DNA of 64,000 nucleotides, taken from assembly GCA_934254825.1 (NCBI GenBank), contig CAKQMB010000001.1, positions 62,001 through 126,000 on the forward strand, written 5' to 3'. The position numbers and the translations under genes are program-made. Of the stretch, positions 44,369 to 53,692 are shown piece after piece. How positions within the stretch are numbered: the stretch's first letter is position 1; each line of letters starts with the position of its first letter. This DNA comes from an uncultured Clostridia bacterium. GTDB taxonomy: Bacteria > Bacillota > Clostridia > Christensenellales > Borkfalkiaceae. The notes beneath the pieces are model-generated. The model had not been told where the DNA came from. It did no database searches and worked only from the letters and a program-made list of their open reading frames with translations.

Positions 44369-46687
44369 TTAGTTTTTTTCTTCGCCTTTCTTTGCTTTTT
44401 TCGGCTTATCCGTGTAATCGCATTCCTTGTTCGAGCATTTGCGCGTTTTTCCGTCTTTTGCAAGCACGATATAGCTTCCGCACTTGGGGCAATGCTCGCC
44501 CGTGGGCAGATCCCAGCTCATAAAGTTGCAATCGGGATAACCCGAGCAGCCGTAGAACACCTTTCCGCTCTTTGACGTCATCTTCTGCGTCGGACAGCCG
44601 CACTGCGGGCAAACGCCGACTTTTTCCGCTAAGCTCTTCGTAGCCTTGCAAGCCGTACATTGCAGGTATTTTCCGAATCTGCCTTTTTTAACGACCATTT
44701 CGCCGCCGCACTTCTCGCATTTTTCGGTTGTCGACTCCTCATCCAAAGGTTTGACGTTGGTACATTCGGGATAGTTCGGGCAAGCGAGGAATTTACCGTA
44801 TTTGCCCGTTTTATAGACCATCATCGCGCCGCATTTGTCGCATTTAACGTCGGAAACTTCTTCTTTTTCCGATTTTATGTTGGAACATTTCGGATAATTC
44901 GAGCAAGCGAGGAATTTGCCGTATCTGCCGTTCTTTCTTATCATCGGCGCGCCGCATTTCTCGCACAAAATATCGGTAACTTCGTCGCCGTCGGTAGCCG
45001 CGAAAGCGAGTTTTTCGGCAAACGGGGGATAGAAATCGGCTATGATTTTATGCCAGTCCTGTCCGCCCTGTTCGATATCGTCGAGCTTGTCTTCCATATC
45101 CGCCGTGAACGAAACGTCCATAACGTCGGGGAAATATTTGACGAGCATATCGGTTATTCTGAAAGCGATTTCCGTCGGCACGATATATTTGTTTTCTTTC
45201 GTGGTGTATTTACGTTTGGAAAGCACGGAGATTATCGTCGCGTAAGTGGACGGTCTGCCGATGCCTTTTTCTTCCATAATTCTGACTAAGCTCGCGTCGG
45301 TAAATCTCACGGGCGGCTTGGTGAATTTCTGTTCTTTTTCGATTTTTTCCGAAGTGACTTTATCGCCTTCCTTTACGGGCGGAATAACCTTGACGATTTC
45401 GCCGTCGTCGGTTGCGTCGGTTGCCTTATAATCGTCGTAAACGGCGGTGTAACCTTTGAAAACAACCGTTCTGCCGTTGGTTTTGAAGGTATAGTTTCCG
45501 CAAACGGAGTCTATCGTGACGTAATTGTATTTAGCCTCGCTCATCTGCGAAGCGATAAATCTTTCGTAAATAAGTTTGTATAAATTGTAGTGATTTCTGT
45601 CGAGAAGGGGTTTGACTTTCTCGGGCGTGAGACGAACGTCTATCGGGCGAATTGCCTCGTGCGCGTCCTGCGCGTTCTTCTTGGATTTATAGAAATTGGG
45701 CTTTTCGGGAACATAATCCTCGCCGTATTTCTCTTTGATATATTCCCTCGCGCTCATCTGCGACTCGGCAGAAACTCTCACGGAGTCCGTTCTGATATAC
45801 GTTACGAGAGCGAGATGTCCTTCGGGAGTTTCGATACCTTCGTAAAGGTGCTGGGCAACCTGCATGCACATAGGGGACGACATATTGAGCTTTGCCGAAG
45901 CGTCCTGCTGCATAGTGGAAGTCGTGAACGGCGGAAGCGCGTGGCTCTTGGTGTCCGTCTTTTTGATCTGTTTAATCTCGAAAGCGTTGTTCGCCGTCTT
46001 CACCGCGTTTTCCACGGCGTCGGCTTCGTCCTTACACGAGGGTTTGAACTTCTTCCCGTCCTTTTCGGCGAGATACGCCGTGAAAGGCTTATGCTGACCG
46101 TCCGACAAAAGCGCGGTCACATTCCAGTATTCGGTAGGCACGAACGCTTTTATTTCGCGTTCTTTGTCTACGATTATTCTGAGCGCGACCGACTGAACGC
46201 GCCCTGCGGAAAGTCCGTTCTGAATTCTTTTGCAAAGGAGAGGACTGAGTTTATAACCCACGAGTCTGTCCATAACTCTTCTCGCCTGCTGAGAATCCAC
46301 GAGGTTATAGTTTATCTCCCTCGGATTTTTCAAAGCTTCTTTAACCGCTCTTTCGCTTATTTCGTTGAATTCTATTCTCTGCGCTATGTTCTTTAAGCCG
46401 AGAACTTCCTGCAAATGCCAGCTTATCGCCTCACCCTCTCTGTCCGGGTCGGTTGCGAGATAAACTTTATCGGCTTTTTCTACCTTTTCTTTAAGTCTTT
46501 TGATGATCGGCTTTTTGTCCGCGGATATAACGTAATTGGGTTCGTAGTTCTTGGCTATGTTGACGCCCAGTCTCTTTTCGGGCAAATCTCTGACGTGCCC
46601 GCCGCTCGCGTCCACCTTATACTTCCCGCCTAAATATTTTTCGATGGTTTTTGCCTTTGACGGCGATTCTACGATTATAAGTTGCAT
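44369..46687 (-). CDS. topA: DNA topoisomerase I
   Basis: The 772-residue type IA enzyme relaxes negative supercoils. It has the TOPRIM domain (IVESPSKAKTIEKYL, TDPDREGEAISWHL), the active-site Tyr in ALVTYIRTDSVRVS, the GIGRPSTYATI block, and a C-terminus with five zinc-ribbon units (CEKCGAPM, CDKCGAMM, CEKCGGEM, CPQCGCPT, CPKCGSYI), more than the three of E. coli. The tail is Lys-rich. Strong GGAGG ribosome binding site. Neighbours dprA and trmFO are the usual ones in Bacillota. Confidence 0.99.
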   Translation of the reverse strand: MQLIIVESPSKAKTIEKYLGGKYKVDASGGHVRDLPEKRLGVNIAKNYEPNYVISADKKPIIKRLKEKVEKADKVYLATDPDREGEAISWHLQEVLGLKNIAQRIEFNEISERAVKEALKNPREINYNLVDSQQARRVMDRLVGYKLSPLLCKRIQNGLSAGRVQSVALRIIVDKEREIKAFVPTEYWNVTALLSDGQHKPFTAYLAEKDGKKFKPSCKDEADAVENAVKTANNAFEIKQIKKTDTKSHALPPFTTSTMQQDASAKLNMSSPMCMQVAQHLYEGIETPEGHLALVTYIRTDSVRVSAESQMSAREYIKEKYGEDYVPEKPNFYKSKKNAQDAHEAIRPIDVRLTPEKVKPLLDRNHYNLYKLIYERFIASQMSEAKYNYVTIDSVCGNYTFKTNGRTVVFKGYTAVYDDYKATDATDDGEIVKVIPPVKEGDKVTSEKIEKEQKFTKPPVRFTDASLVRIMEEKGIGRPSTYATIISVLSKRKYTTKENKYIVPTEIAFRITDMLVKYFPDVMDVSFTADMEDKLDDIEQGGQDWHKIIADFYPPFAEKLAFAATDGDEVTDILCEKCGAPMIRKNGRYGKFLACSNYPKCSNIKSEKEEVSDVKCDKCGAMMVYKTGKYGKFLACPNYPECTNVKPLDEESTTEKCEKCGGEMVVKKGRFGKYLQCTACKATKSLAEKVGVCPQCGCPTQKMTSKSGKVFYGCSGYPDCNFMSWDLPTGEHCPKCGSYIVLAKDGKTRKCSNKECDYTDKPKKAKKGEEKN

Positions 46688-46754
46688 ATTTCCTCCAAAA
46701 TTGTTTGGTATTTTTTCGTTTTTGAGTTTTTCCGCACGGAACGTTCCGTTGTTT

Positions 46755-47849
46755 TCAGGTTGCGTAATAACGTCCGTCCGAGCCTTTCGCTATAAGCCTT
46801 TTCATTTCGAGAGAAACGGCTGTCGTCATAAGTTCGCTTATTCCGAGTCCGAACCTTTTCGAAAGTTCGTCCATCGACGAAACACCCTCTTTAATCGACT
46901 TATAGACGGCTTTTTCGCTTTCGTTTAAAGTTATTTCCCTTTCTTTTTTCAAAGGCATTCCCATAAGAAAGGCAAGTTCCTCGGCGGTCTCGATCATTGC
47001 CGCGCCGCTTTTTACGAGACTTTTGCAAAGCTCGCCCGAGGTAACCCCGAGACCGTACGGAAGACATGCCGTCTCTCTTCCGTAATCGCTCGCATATCCC
47101 GCGGTGTATCTCGCTCCGCTTTTCATATTCCCGCTCACGATAAGAGTTACCGGCGAAAGCGCGGCGATTATTCTGTTTCTCACGGGATAGGAATAATTTC
47201 TCGGAATATACCCGTGAGGATATTCGCTTATCACAAGCCCGTTTTCGTATATTTTATCGGCTAACGGTTGTTTTCCGGAAGGCGAAACGGGGCAAACTCC
47301 GCTTGCCGTAACGGAGATCACGTTGCCCGAGGGAAGCGCGCCTTTTATTGCGGCTTCGTCCGCGCCGTCCGCAATGCCGCTTACGACGACAGCGCCGTTC
47401 GAGCTTATTTTCCTCGAAATATCTTCGGTTGCCCTCGCGTACTGTTGCAGAGTTTTTCTCGAACCGACGATCGAAACTTTGTGTTTCGCCTTTAACAGTT
47501 CTTTGTTTCCTTTAACGTAAAGCGCGAGCGGCGGCGCGGGAGTTTCTCTTAGCGATTCGGGATAATACTCGCCGATTTCGCCGACCGAGAAAAGCGTTAT
47601 CACGTCGTCCGCGCCCGAAAGAGCGGAAGCTATGCGTTTTTCGACGTAAGCTTTGTCTTTGATCATTTCCGCAATCGATTTTCCGAGTACCGAAAGATTG
47701 TTGCGTTCGAAAAATTCCGAAAGTTCCTTTTTGTCTCCGAAAAAGTCGCCTTTGAAGTTTTCGATTATGAACTTTTTGTATTTATACTCTATCCCTTCCG
47801 CGGAATCGAGAAAGACTATCGCCTTTTCGAGCAAAGTCAGCTCTCTCAT
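46755..47849 (-). CDS. dprA: DNA processing protein DprA, divergent
   Basis: The 364-residue protein has the DprA Rossmann core: VSIVGSRKTLQQYARA, VVVSGIADGADEAAIKGAL, YPHGYIPRNYSYPVRNRIIAALS and GRETACLPYGLG, plus a C-terminal winged-helix-like region. DprA loads RecA on incoming single-stranded DNA. Two usual signatures are altered: the RGID-type loop reads DGAD, and SGSLITA reads SGARYTA. DNA binding may therefore be changed. The start overlaps the comM stop by 4 bp. One copy of the 14-bp word encodes YKSI near residue 317. Confidence 0.92.
   Translation of the reverse strand: MRELTLLEKAIVFLDSAEGIEYKYKKFIIENFKGDFFGDKKELSEFFERNNLSVLGKSIAEMIKDKAYVEKRIASALSGADDVITLFSVGEIGEYYPESLRETPAPPLALYVKGNKELLKAKHKVSIVGSRKTLQQYARATEDISRKISSNGAVVVSGIADGADEAAIKGALPSGNVISVTASGVCPVSPSGKQPLADKIYENGLVISEYPHGYIPRNYSYPVRNRIIAALSPVTLIVSGNMKSGARYTAGYASDYGRETACLPYGLGVTSGELCKSLVKSGAAMIETAEELAFLMGMPLKKEREITLNESEKAVYKSIKEGVSSMDELSKRFGLGISELMTTAVSLEMKRLIAKGSDGRYYAT
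46892..46905 (-). repeat. Copy 6 of dispersed word CTATAAGTCGATTA, inside dprA
   Basis: Perfect copy in gene-sense orientation, read as Tyr-Lys-Ser-Ile. Confidence 0.9.
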
Positions 47850-49363
47850 AATTCCTCGCCTCTGTATCCGACCGCTTCCATAAGGTGCTTCGGTTCGATG
47901 TTTTCCGAAAGCTCCATATCGGCAATCGTTCTCGCTACTTTTATTATTCTGCTTCTCGCCCTTGCGGAAAGTTTAAGGCTTTCGAAAGCGTATCTTAACA
48001 CTTCCTCGCACTCGGGAGAGAGTTTGCAGTATTTTTTGAGATGTCTTTCGCTCATCTCGGCATTGGACGAAATCCCGTCGTCTTTGAAACGTTCTCTCTG
48101 AACGGCGCGCGTTCTGTTCACGCGTTTTCTCACTTCCGCCGAACTTTCAACGTTTTCGTCGGCTACAAGCTCCTCATACTTAACGCTGTCCACGTTTATG
48201 CGGATATCCATTCTGTCGAGAAGAGGTCCCGAAATTTTCTCTCTGTATTTCTTTATCTGATACGGCGAACAGGTACATTCCTTGATTTTCGAGCCGTAAT
48301 ACCCGCATGGACAGGGGTTCATACTTCCCACCAGCATAAAGCTTGCGGGGTACTCGAAATTGCCTTTCACTCTCGTTACCGTTATAACTCTGTCCTCCAA
48401 GGGTTGTCGCAAACTTTCGAGAACGGAGCGGGGGTACTCGGGCATTTCGTCGAGGAAAAGCACGCCGTTATGCGCAAGGCTCACTATTCCCGGTTTTGCC
48501 GACTGCCCGCCGCCTATTATCGACACGCTCGACGCTGTGTGATGGGGCGACATGAACGGTCTTTTATATACTATTCCTTCCGTGCCTTTCATTTTGCCCG
48601 CAACGCTGTGGATCTGCGTGGTTTCGAGAGCTTCTTTAAAGCTTAAATCGGGCATTATCGAAGGTATGCACTTGGCGAGCATCGTTTTGCCCGCGCCGGG
48701 AGGTCCTTCTAAAATTATGTTGTGATTGCCGCTCACGGCAACTTCCAAAGCCCGCCTTGCCACAAGCTGACCTTTGACGAATTTCAGGTCGTTGTCGTAC
48801 TCGGCGGTTTTGTATATTTCCGAGTAATCGCGTTTTTTGACCGTTTCGAGAAGAGTTTTTCCCTCCAAATGGTCGCACACCGATTTTAAATCGGGCGCGG
48901 CATAAACGGTTATCCCGTCTATGAAACTGCCCTCTTCGGAATTTTCCTCGGGGATGATTATCTCCTTAACGCCTTGTTCGCGGGCGGAAATGAGTACGGG
49001 AAGTATTCCGTCCACGCCCCTTATTTTTCCGTCGAGCGACAATTCGCCTATCATTGCCGTGTCCTGCTTTGTCGTTACAAGCTGCAAGTTGGCGATAATA
49101 ATGCCCACGGCGATAGGCAAATCGAGACCCGCGCCTTCCTTTTTAAGCTCGGCGGGGGCAAGGTTTACCGTAATTTTATGTATGGGAAACTTCTTCCCGC
49201 TGTTTTTTATCGCGGAACGAACCCTTTCCTTGGACTCTTTGACCGCGGCGTCGGGAAGCCCGACTATTTCAAAACCCGGCATGCCGAGATTTGTATCTAC
49301 TTCTACGTCCACCGCGCGCCCGTGAAGACCCGTGAGAACGTAACCTTTTGTTTTTGCTAACAT
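47846..49363 (-). CDS. comM: Mg-chelatase-like ATPase ComM (YifB)
   Basis: The 505-residue protein has an N-terminal Lon-protease-like S5 fold (GLHGRAVDVEVDTNLGMPGFEIVGLPDAAVKESKERVRSAI), an AAA+ core with Walker A GPPGAGKTMLAKCIPS, the family motif HHTASSVSIIGGG, Walker B GVLFLDEMPEY, sensor GSMNPCPCGYYG, and a C-terminal Mg-chelatase domain. In Vibrio ComM is a branch-migration helicase in natural transformation. The start at 49363 follows GGAGGGGG; an upstream frame extension is discarded. The comM-dprA pairing is widely conserved. Confidence 0.96.
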   Translation of the reverse strand: MLAKTKGYVLTGLHGRAVDVEVDTNLGMPGFEIVGLPDAAVKESKERVRSAIKNSGKKFPIHKITVNLAPAELKKEGAGLDLPIAVGIIIANLQLVTTKQDTAMIGELSLDGKIRGVDGILPVLISAREQGVKEIIIPEENSEEGSFIDGITVYAAPDLKSVCDHLEGKTLLETVKKRDYSEIYKTAEYDNDLKFVKGQLVARRALEVAVSGNHNIILEGPPGAGKTMLAKCIPSIMPDLSFKEALETTQIHSVAGKMKGTEGIVYKRPFMSPHHTASSVSIIGGGQSAKPGIVSLAHNGVLFLDEMPEYPRSVLESLRQPLEDRVITVTRVKGNFEYPASFMLVGSMNPCPCGYYGSKIKECTCSPYQIKKYREKISGPLLDRMDIRINVDSVKYEELVADENVESSAEVRKRVNRTRAVQRERFKDDGISSNAEMSERHLKKYCKLSPECEEVLRYAFESLKLSARARSRIIKVARTIADMELSENIEPKHLMEAVGYRGEEL

Positions 49364-49386
49364 AGCCCCCTCCGAAAGTTTCCGAC

Positions 49387-51201
49387 TTAAATCTGCCAGC
49401 CGTATAAAATATTTCTTGCCGTTTCGGAAACGTTTATTCCCGTATATCCGACGTAGTTTACGAGAAACGCCGCTAAACCGACGCTTACTAAAACAATCGC
49501 GACGACGTTCGCTTTTTTGCCGAATAATTCGCCCGCAAGGCAGACCGCCAAAGCGACGACGAGCGCGTAAAACGCCGAGCAAAGCGCGAAATCGGTAACG
49601 TATTCCGCCGCACCGAATATCATAGCGATAAACGCCGAAATAAAAGCCGTTAAAATAAGCTTCGTTTTATTTGCCGAACCGTCGACCGCTTCCGAAACTT
49701 TCTTGTTTTTGCCTTTTATAACGAGCAGAACGATAACGAACAGTAACGAAATAATACTTAAACACGCGGCAACATAGTTCGCAAACGCGTAGTAACCGCC
49801 GCCTAAGTTTTCCGATCCCATACCGATAAGAAGCCTGACGGGTACGATTTCGCCTCCGAAGCCGAAAGCCGAACCGATGAACGAAAATGCCGAGCCGATA
49901 AAGCCCGCGCCGTACATACCTTTTAACGCTTTCCCCGCGAACGCGTAAGAAATCAGAATAACCGCCGCGGGAATAACGATAAACGAACAAAGCGAGGCGA
50001 GGCGATAGAACGTCTTTTTCTTGCCGTAAGCAAGATAAACGGTTTCCTTGTCCAAGCCTTTCGCGGCTTTTTCTTCCTTTTTATATCTTTTCGCCGCTCT
50101 TACATACGCGTAAATAACGATTGCCGCAAGTCCCGCAAGAAGAGTTATAAGCGAAGCGTTTGCCGCCGCGCTCAGACCGAAAAACAGTCCCGCGAGCGAA
50201 ATATCGAGCGCGGCGTTTTTTGTATCTTCTATATAATAGTCCGCCGCGAAAAATTTAATCGCGAAGTAAAACGAATATATCGCAAAGCAAGCCGACACCG
50301 AACCGTAGGCAAGCAAGGAAACGGAAAACACGCTTCCGAACGCAAGGCAAACGACAACGGAAATCACCGAAATAAAATCGTTTCCGAAAAGAAGATCGGC
50401 TAAAAGATAAACGGCGACAAGTATCGCGAAACCCGCGAGGTGAGACGGAAGTCTCAATGCGAAGGTGTTGAGTCCGAACACGGCGACGGACAACGCGTTA
50501 AGCTCGGCGTTCAGCGCGCCCTCGCCCAAAGTTTTTCCGTCGTTTCGCATGATCGTTTTAACCGCAGCGATCTCGCTAAGTTCTCTTTCGGTGAAAATAT
50601 GCGATTTCGAAACCGAACTCGTGAACGACGAGGGTTCGTCGCAAATGTTTTCGTGTCCCGCTTCTCCGTCAAGCTCCGAACCCGAAACGTATTCTGCGTT
50701 AAGAACTTTTCCATCCTTATCGACGAACGCGACCTCGTATATATCTATTTCGTCCGCGCAATGAATTTTAACCCTGTTATAGTCGAGTTCCGTTTTTTCG
50801 CCGTCGTAAATAAGCGTCCAGCGGTAACCGCCGCTGCCGTTCGTAACGTAAACTCTTTCGTCCTGCTTATCGCCCACGCGTTTCGAGTAGGAGGAGTCGC
50901 TTGTCGTGCGGCGTTTGAAATCGAACACGACGTTGACGTATTCTTTCCCTTCCGAATCTTTATGAGACGTGCGTATTTCGCCGATATACGCGTAAACCTT
51001 GTTCGTTCCCCTGTCTATGTCGAGGGTCACGCTGCTCGTGTTGGACGCGGCGACCGCGCTTCCGTCCGACATTTCCACCTTAACCGTGGAAAAAGCCGTC
51101 TGAGGAGCTTTCACGCTTGTTGCGGCAAAACCGCAGGTGAGCGCGTAAAACACGGCGACCAGAACAAGCGTTATAAACATTACGGCTTTATTTGTTTTCA
51201 T
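49387..51201 (-). CDS. Polytopic membrane protein, possibly a degenerate GT-C (PMT-like) glycosyltransferase
   Basis: The 604-residue protein has an N-terminal helix (about 7-27), an extracytoplasmic beta-rich region of about 175 residues, then about ten hydrophobic helices. The segment NALSVAVFGLNTFALRLPSHLAGFAILVAVYLLADLLFG looks like the second and third helices of PMT/ArnT-type GT-C enzymes. The usual acidic Asp-Glu motif in the first external loop is not apparent, so catalytic function is doubtful. The large domain inserted between the first helix and the rest is odd. It has its own promoter and heads the comM-dprA-topA block, 23 bp upstream of comM. Confidence applies to it being a real membrane protein; the family call is tentative. 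Confidence 0.75.
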   Translation of the reverse strand: MKTNKAVMFITLVLVAVFYALTCGFAATSVKAPQTAFSTVKVEMSDGSAVAASNTSSVTLDIDRGTNKVYAYIGEIRTSHKDSEGKEYVNVVFDFKRRTTSDSSYSKRVGDKQDERVYVTNGSGGYRWTLIYDGEKTELDYNRVKIHCADEIDIYEVAFVDKDGKVLNAEYVSGSELDGEAGHENICDEPSSFTSSVSKSHIFTERELSEIAAVKTIMRNDGKTLGEGALNAELNALSVAVFGLNTFALRLPSHLAGFAILVAVYLLADLLFGNDFISVISVVVCLAFGSVFSVSLLAYGSVSACFAIYSFYFAIKFFAADYYIEDTKNAALDISLAGLFFGLSAAANASLITLLAGLAAIVIYAYVRAAKRYKKEEKAAKGLDKETVYLAYGKKKTFYRLASLCSFIVIPAAVILISYAFAGKALKGMYGAGFIGSAFSFIGSAFGFGGEIVPVRLLIGMGSENLGGGYYAFANYVAACLSIISLLFVIVLLVIKGKNKKVSEAVDGSANKTKLILTAFISAFIAMIFGAAEYVTDFALCSAFYALVVALAVCLAGELFGKKANVVAIVLVSVGLAAFLVNYVGYTGINVSETARNILYGWQI

Positions 51202-51257
51202 AAATTTATCCTTTGATTTTTATCGGACAAACCCGTCCGAGCCGTTCGGCTACAAAT

Positions 51258-51286
51258 AATATACAACTTATTTCCCCGTTTGTAAA
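51258..51286 (-). promoter_or_regulatory. Promoter of the GT-C-like/comM/dprA/topA block
   Basis: On the - strand, -35 TTTACA (51281-51286), 17-bp spacer, -10 TATATT (51258-51263). A small CGGAC/GTCCG hairpin lies in the 50-nt leader. Confidence 0.7.
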
Positions 51287-51411
51287 TCGATTTTTTAAAG
51301 TTTTTCCGACTTTTCATAATATATATATAATGAAAAGCGGTTTTTGTCGAATTTTTATCCGACGAAAACGGCGGCGATCGACAAGAAAAAGACAAGAAAC
51401 AGACAAAAAAG

Positions 51412-51441
51412 AGCAAAAAAAAAGTCCGGACATCCGAACTT
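51412..51441 (-). terminator. Terminator of rplS
   Basis: On the - strand, AAGTTCGGA and TCCGGACTT pair (one G-U) around TG and are followed by nine T residues. The remainder of 51202-51513 holds only the promoter described and AT-rich sequence. Confidence 0.85.
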
Positions 51442-51513
51442 TCTTTTTTTGATTTGATTTTCAAAGCGTTTCTTATATGTAAATAATAAGTTATCGCTTT
51501 TCCGACTCGCGAA

Positions 51514-51855
51514 TTACAGAATTTCCTGAACTTTCGCAGCCTTACCGGTGAGATCTCTGAGGTAGTAAAGCTTAGCTCTTCTTACCTTACCTCTCTTAAC
51601 AACCGTGATGCCGGCAACCTTGGGAGAATGAACGGGGAACGTTCTTTCTACGCCGATACCGTAAGAAATTCTTCTGACGGTGAAGGTTTCTCTGATACCG
51701 CCGTTTTTCTTAGCGATAACGATACCTTCGAAAGCCTGAATTCTCTCTTTTGCGCCTTCGATGACCTTTACGGATACTCTTACCGTGTCGCCGACAGCGA
51801 AAACAGGAACTTCGCCTTTAAGGTTTTCCTTTTCGATCTGCTCAATAATCGTCAT
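51514..51855 (-). CDS. rplS: 50S ribosomal protein bL19
   Basis: The 113-residue length is normal. Signatures are VGDTVRVSVKVIEGAKERIQAFEGIVIAKKNGG, FTVRRISYGIGVERTFPVHSPKV and the end RGKVRRAKLYYLRDLTGKAAKVQEIL. bL19 sits at the 30S-50S interface. In Bacillota rplS usually follows trmD directly; here it is detached, about 4 kb away, behind fucU, with its own promoter, leader and terminator. Strong GGAGG ribosome binding site. Confidence 0.98.
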   Translation of the reverse strand: MTIIEQIEKENLKGEVPVFAVGDTVRVSVKVIEGAKERIQAFEGIVIAKKNGGIRETFTVRRISYGIGVERTFPVHSPKVAGITVVKRGKVRRAKLYYLRDLTGKAAKVQEIL

Positions 51856-51946
51856 GACTTATACCTCCATTTATTTGCGCGACGTTCATAGCCGTCGGTC
51901 GGTTAAATTTCCGACCATAGCCAGCGGACCGTCCGAAGTCTTTGCC
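51856..51946 (-). promoter_or_regulatory. L19-type mRNA leader
   Basis: The 90-nt leader folds with GGTCGG/CCGACC around AAATTTAA and contains two GGCTATG segments flanking that stem. L19 leaders are known in Bacillota as autogenous sites. The assignment rests on position and folding potential. Confidence 0.55.
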
Positions 51947-51975
51947 ATTTTATCACATTATAAAATCTTTTGCAA
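51947..51975 (-). promoter_or_regulatory. Promoter of rplS
   Basis: On the - strand, -35 TTGCAA (51970-51975), 17-bp spacer, -10 TAAAAT (51947-51952). Confidence 0.75.
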
Positions 51976-52079
51976 GCGTTTTAACGCGCTTTCGGCAATT
52001 TTCTTATCCGATTTCGCAAATTTTATGCGCTCGCCCCGCAAAACATGCGGCTCAAAACCGGATTACGCCTTTTTTTAAA

Positions 52080-52508
52080 TCAGATTACGCCCTTTTTGAG
52101 GATAATATTCGCGTAAACCGCGGCTTCGCCCGTCGCGATAACGGCGTAAGCGTTCTTCGCGCGTTCGTAAAAATCGAAACGGTCGATATTGCCCACTCTC
52201 ACGTTTTTGTCGTGCTTTTCGGCAATCGCCTTGTATTCTTCCCAGATAACGGGGTTTATTTTGCCCACGTCTCTGTCCATAAGTTGCATAAGAATGAAAT
52301 TCGGGTCGGAATAAGTGTCGAGAGGGATGAGCGCGAGGCACGCGTCGAGCATTGCCGTTCCGCTTATTCCGTCCGCTCTTATAACTCTTTTGCCGAAATT
52401 CTCGCTCGGGAAATTGCCGTCCGCAATGACGATTTCGTCGCCGTGACCCATTTCGCAAAGCACTTTGATAAGCTCGGGGCTTACGATTTTAGAAACTCCT
52501 TTTAACAT
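52080..52508 (-). CDS. fucU: RbsD/FucU family sugar mutarotase
   Basis: The 142-residue protein has the family fold markers: N-terminal SPELIKVLCEMGHGDEIVIADGNFPSENFG with the catalytic-region His (MGHGDE), VIRADGISG, and C-terminal FYERAKNAYAVIATGEAAVYANIILKKG with the conserved Tyr. The FucU branch interconverts anomers of L-fucose. No other fucose gene is nearby; it stands at the end of a tRNA/ribosome maturation cluster, so its sugar and its partners are open. Ribosome binding site AAAGGAGA. Confidence 0.9.
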   Translation of the reverse strand: MLKGVSKIVSPELIKVLCEMGHGDEIVIADGNFPSENFGKRVIRADGISGTAMLDACLALIPLDTYSDPNFILMQLMDRDVGKINPVIWEEYKAIAEKHDKNVRVGNIDRFDFYERAKNAYAVIATGEAAVYANIILKKGVI

Positions 52509-52528
52509 ACTTTTTCTCCTTTTATTTT

Positions 52529-53689
52529 TTAAACGGATTTCCCGTTTTTATTTTCGCTGTCGATTTTCTTGGGCGGGGCGGCGAGCATCGAATAGAAATT
52601 GCATTCGAGCTTTCCGTTGTAGATTTTACGTTTTTTATCGGCTTTTCTGCCGAACAAGCGTTCGAAATCGTCCACCGAAGTCAATGTGTAACAACACCAC
52701 TCGTCGAGAGTTTTAACCATTTTCCCGTAGTCGCGGTAAAGTTTTTCTATCTCCCGTCTTTCCGATAATCTTTCGCCGTAAGGCGGATTGGAAATTATCA
52801 CCCCGTGGGAAAATCTCGACGAGAAATCGCGCATATCGGCTCTTTGAAAATGAATTTTATCCTTAACGCCGGCTATCTCCGCGTGTTTTCTCGCAAGTTT
52901 TAACTGGTTTTCGTCTATATCGAAACCGCTTATGCGGACTTCTTTTTCCGCATCGATTTCCGAAATCGCTTTTTCCTTGATTTTTTCGAACAAATCGCGG
53001 CTTACGCCTTTCCAGTAAAGATAATCGAAATCCCTGTTCATTCCGCTCGGAATTTTAAGCGCGGATAAAGCCGCTTCGACGGGTATCGTTCCCGTGCCGC
53101 AGAAAACGTCGGCTAAGGGTCTCGACGGATTCCACACCGTGAGCTTTATGAGCGCGGCGGCAAGCGTTTCTTTTAACGGAGCTTCGCCGACAAGTCCTCT
53201 GTAACCTCTCCTGTGAAGTCCTTCGCCCGAAGTGTCGAGCGTAAGGGTTACATAATCCTTTCTTATCGACGCTTCGATTTTGTATCTTGCGCCGCTTTCT
53301 GGCAGGTTAATCGACTTATAGGCGGACTTTAACCTTTCGCACACCGCTTTTTTCGTTATCGATTGTATGGCGGAATAAGCGAATAATTTGCTCATAACGC
53401 TCTTTGCCGAAACGATGATTTTGCCGTCTTTATCGATATACTTTTCCCATTCCGCGGCTTTTACGCCGTCGAAAAGTTCGTCGAAATTTTCGGCTTTGAA
53501 CTCGCCGACGATTATCTCCACGCGGTTCGCCGTCCGAAGGTACAGATTACATTTCGCAATCGTTTCAAAATCGCCGTCGAAACAAATTCTTCCGTCCTGC
53601 GCTTTAAGCTCGGTTTCGCCCGTGATTTCGGTTATTTCTCTTTTTGTCACCGCCTCTATGCCCGAAGCGGTCGTTACGCATATCTTCAT
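52529..53689 (-). CDS. THUMP-domain class I methyltransferase, RlmL N-domain/YpsC-like (23S rRNA guanine-N2)
   Basis: The 386-residue protein has an N-terminal ferredoxin-like plus THUMP domain (about 1-160), then a Rossmann methyltransferase with a SAM-binding loop PLADVFCGTGTIPVEAAL, an acidic loop FDIDENQLKLARKHAEIAG and the catalytic motif NPPYGERL (N6/N2-type NPPY). It matches YpsC/RlmL-N proteins that make m2G in 23S rRNA; the exact site is inference. The start has no Shine-Dalgarno and lies right after a 31-bp duplicated copy of the yraN end, so it may be translated by coupling. YKSI codons carry one copy of the 14-bp word. Confidence 0.92.
   Translation of the reverse strand: MKICVTTASGIEAVTKREITEITGETELKAQDGRICFDGDFETIAKCNLYLRTANRVEIIVGEFKAENFDELFDGVKAAEWEKYIDKDGKIIVSAKSVMSKLFAYSAIQSITKKAVCERLKSAYKSINLPESGARYKIEASIRKDYVTLTLDTSGEGLHRRGYRGLVGEAPLKETLAAALIKLTVWNPSRPLADVFCGTGTIPVEAALSALKIPSGMNRDFDYLYWKGVSRDLFEKIKEKAISEIDAEKEVRISGFDIDENQLKLARKHAEIAGVKDKIHFQRADMRDFSSRFSHGVIISNPPYGERLSERREIEKLYRDYGKMVKTLDEWCCYTLTSVDDFERLFGRKADKKRKIYNGKLECNFYSMLAAPPKKIDSENKNGKSV
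53308..53321 (-). repeat. Copy 7 of dispersed word CTATAAGTCGATTA, inside the methyltransferase gene
   Basis: Perfect copy in gene-sense orientation, read as Tyr-Lys-Ser-Ile. Confidence 0.9.
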
Positions 53690-53692
53690 TGT

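Noticed and set aside
46755..49363. A complete natural competence system
   Set aside because: dprA, comM and radA are present, but they are found in many non-competent bacteria. No comEC, comEA or type IV pilus gene lies in the window, so competence is only raised as a hypothesis for the 14-bp word.
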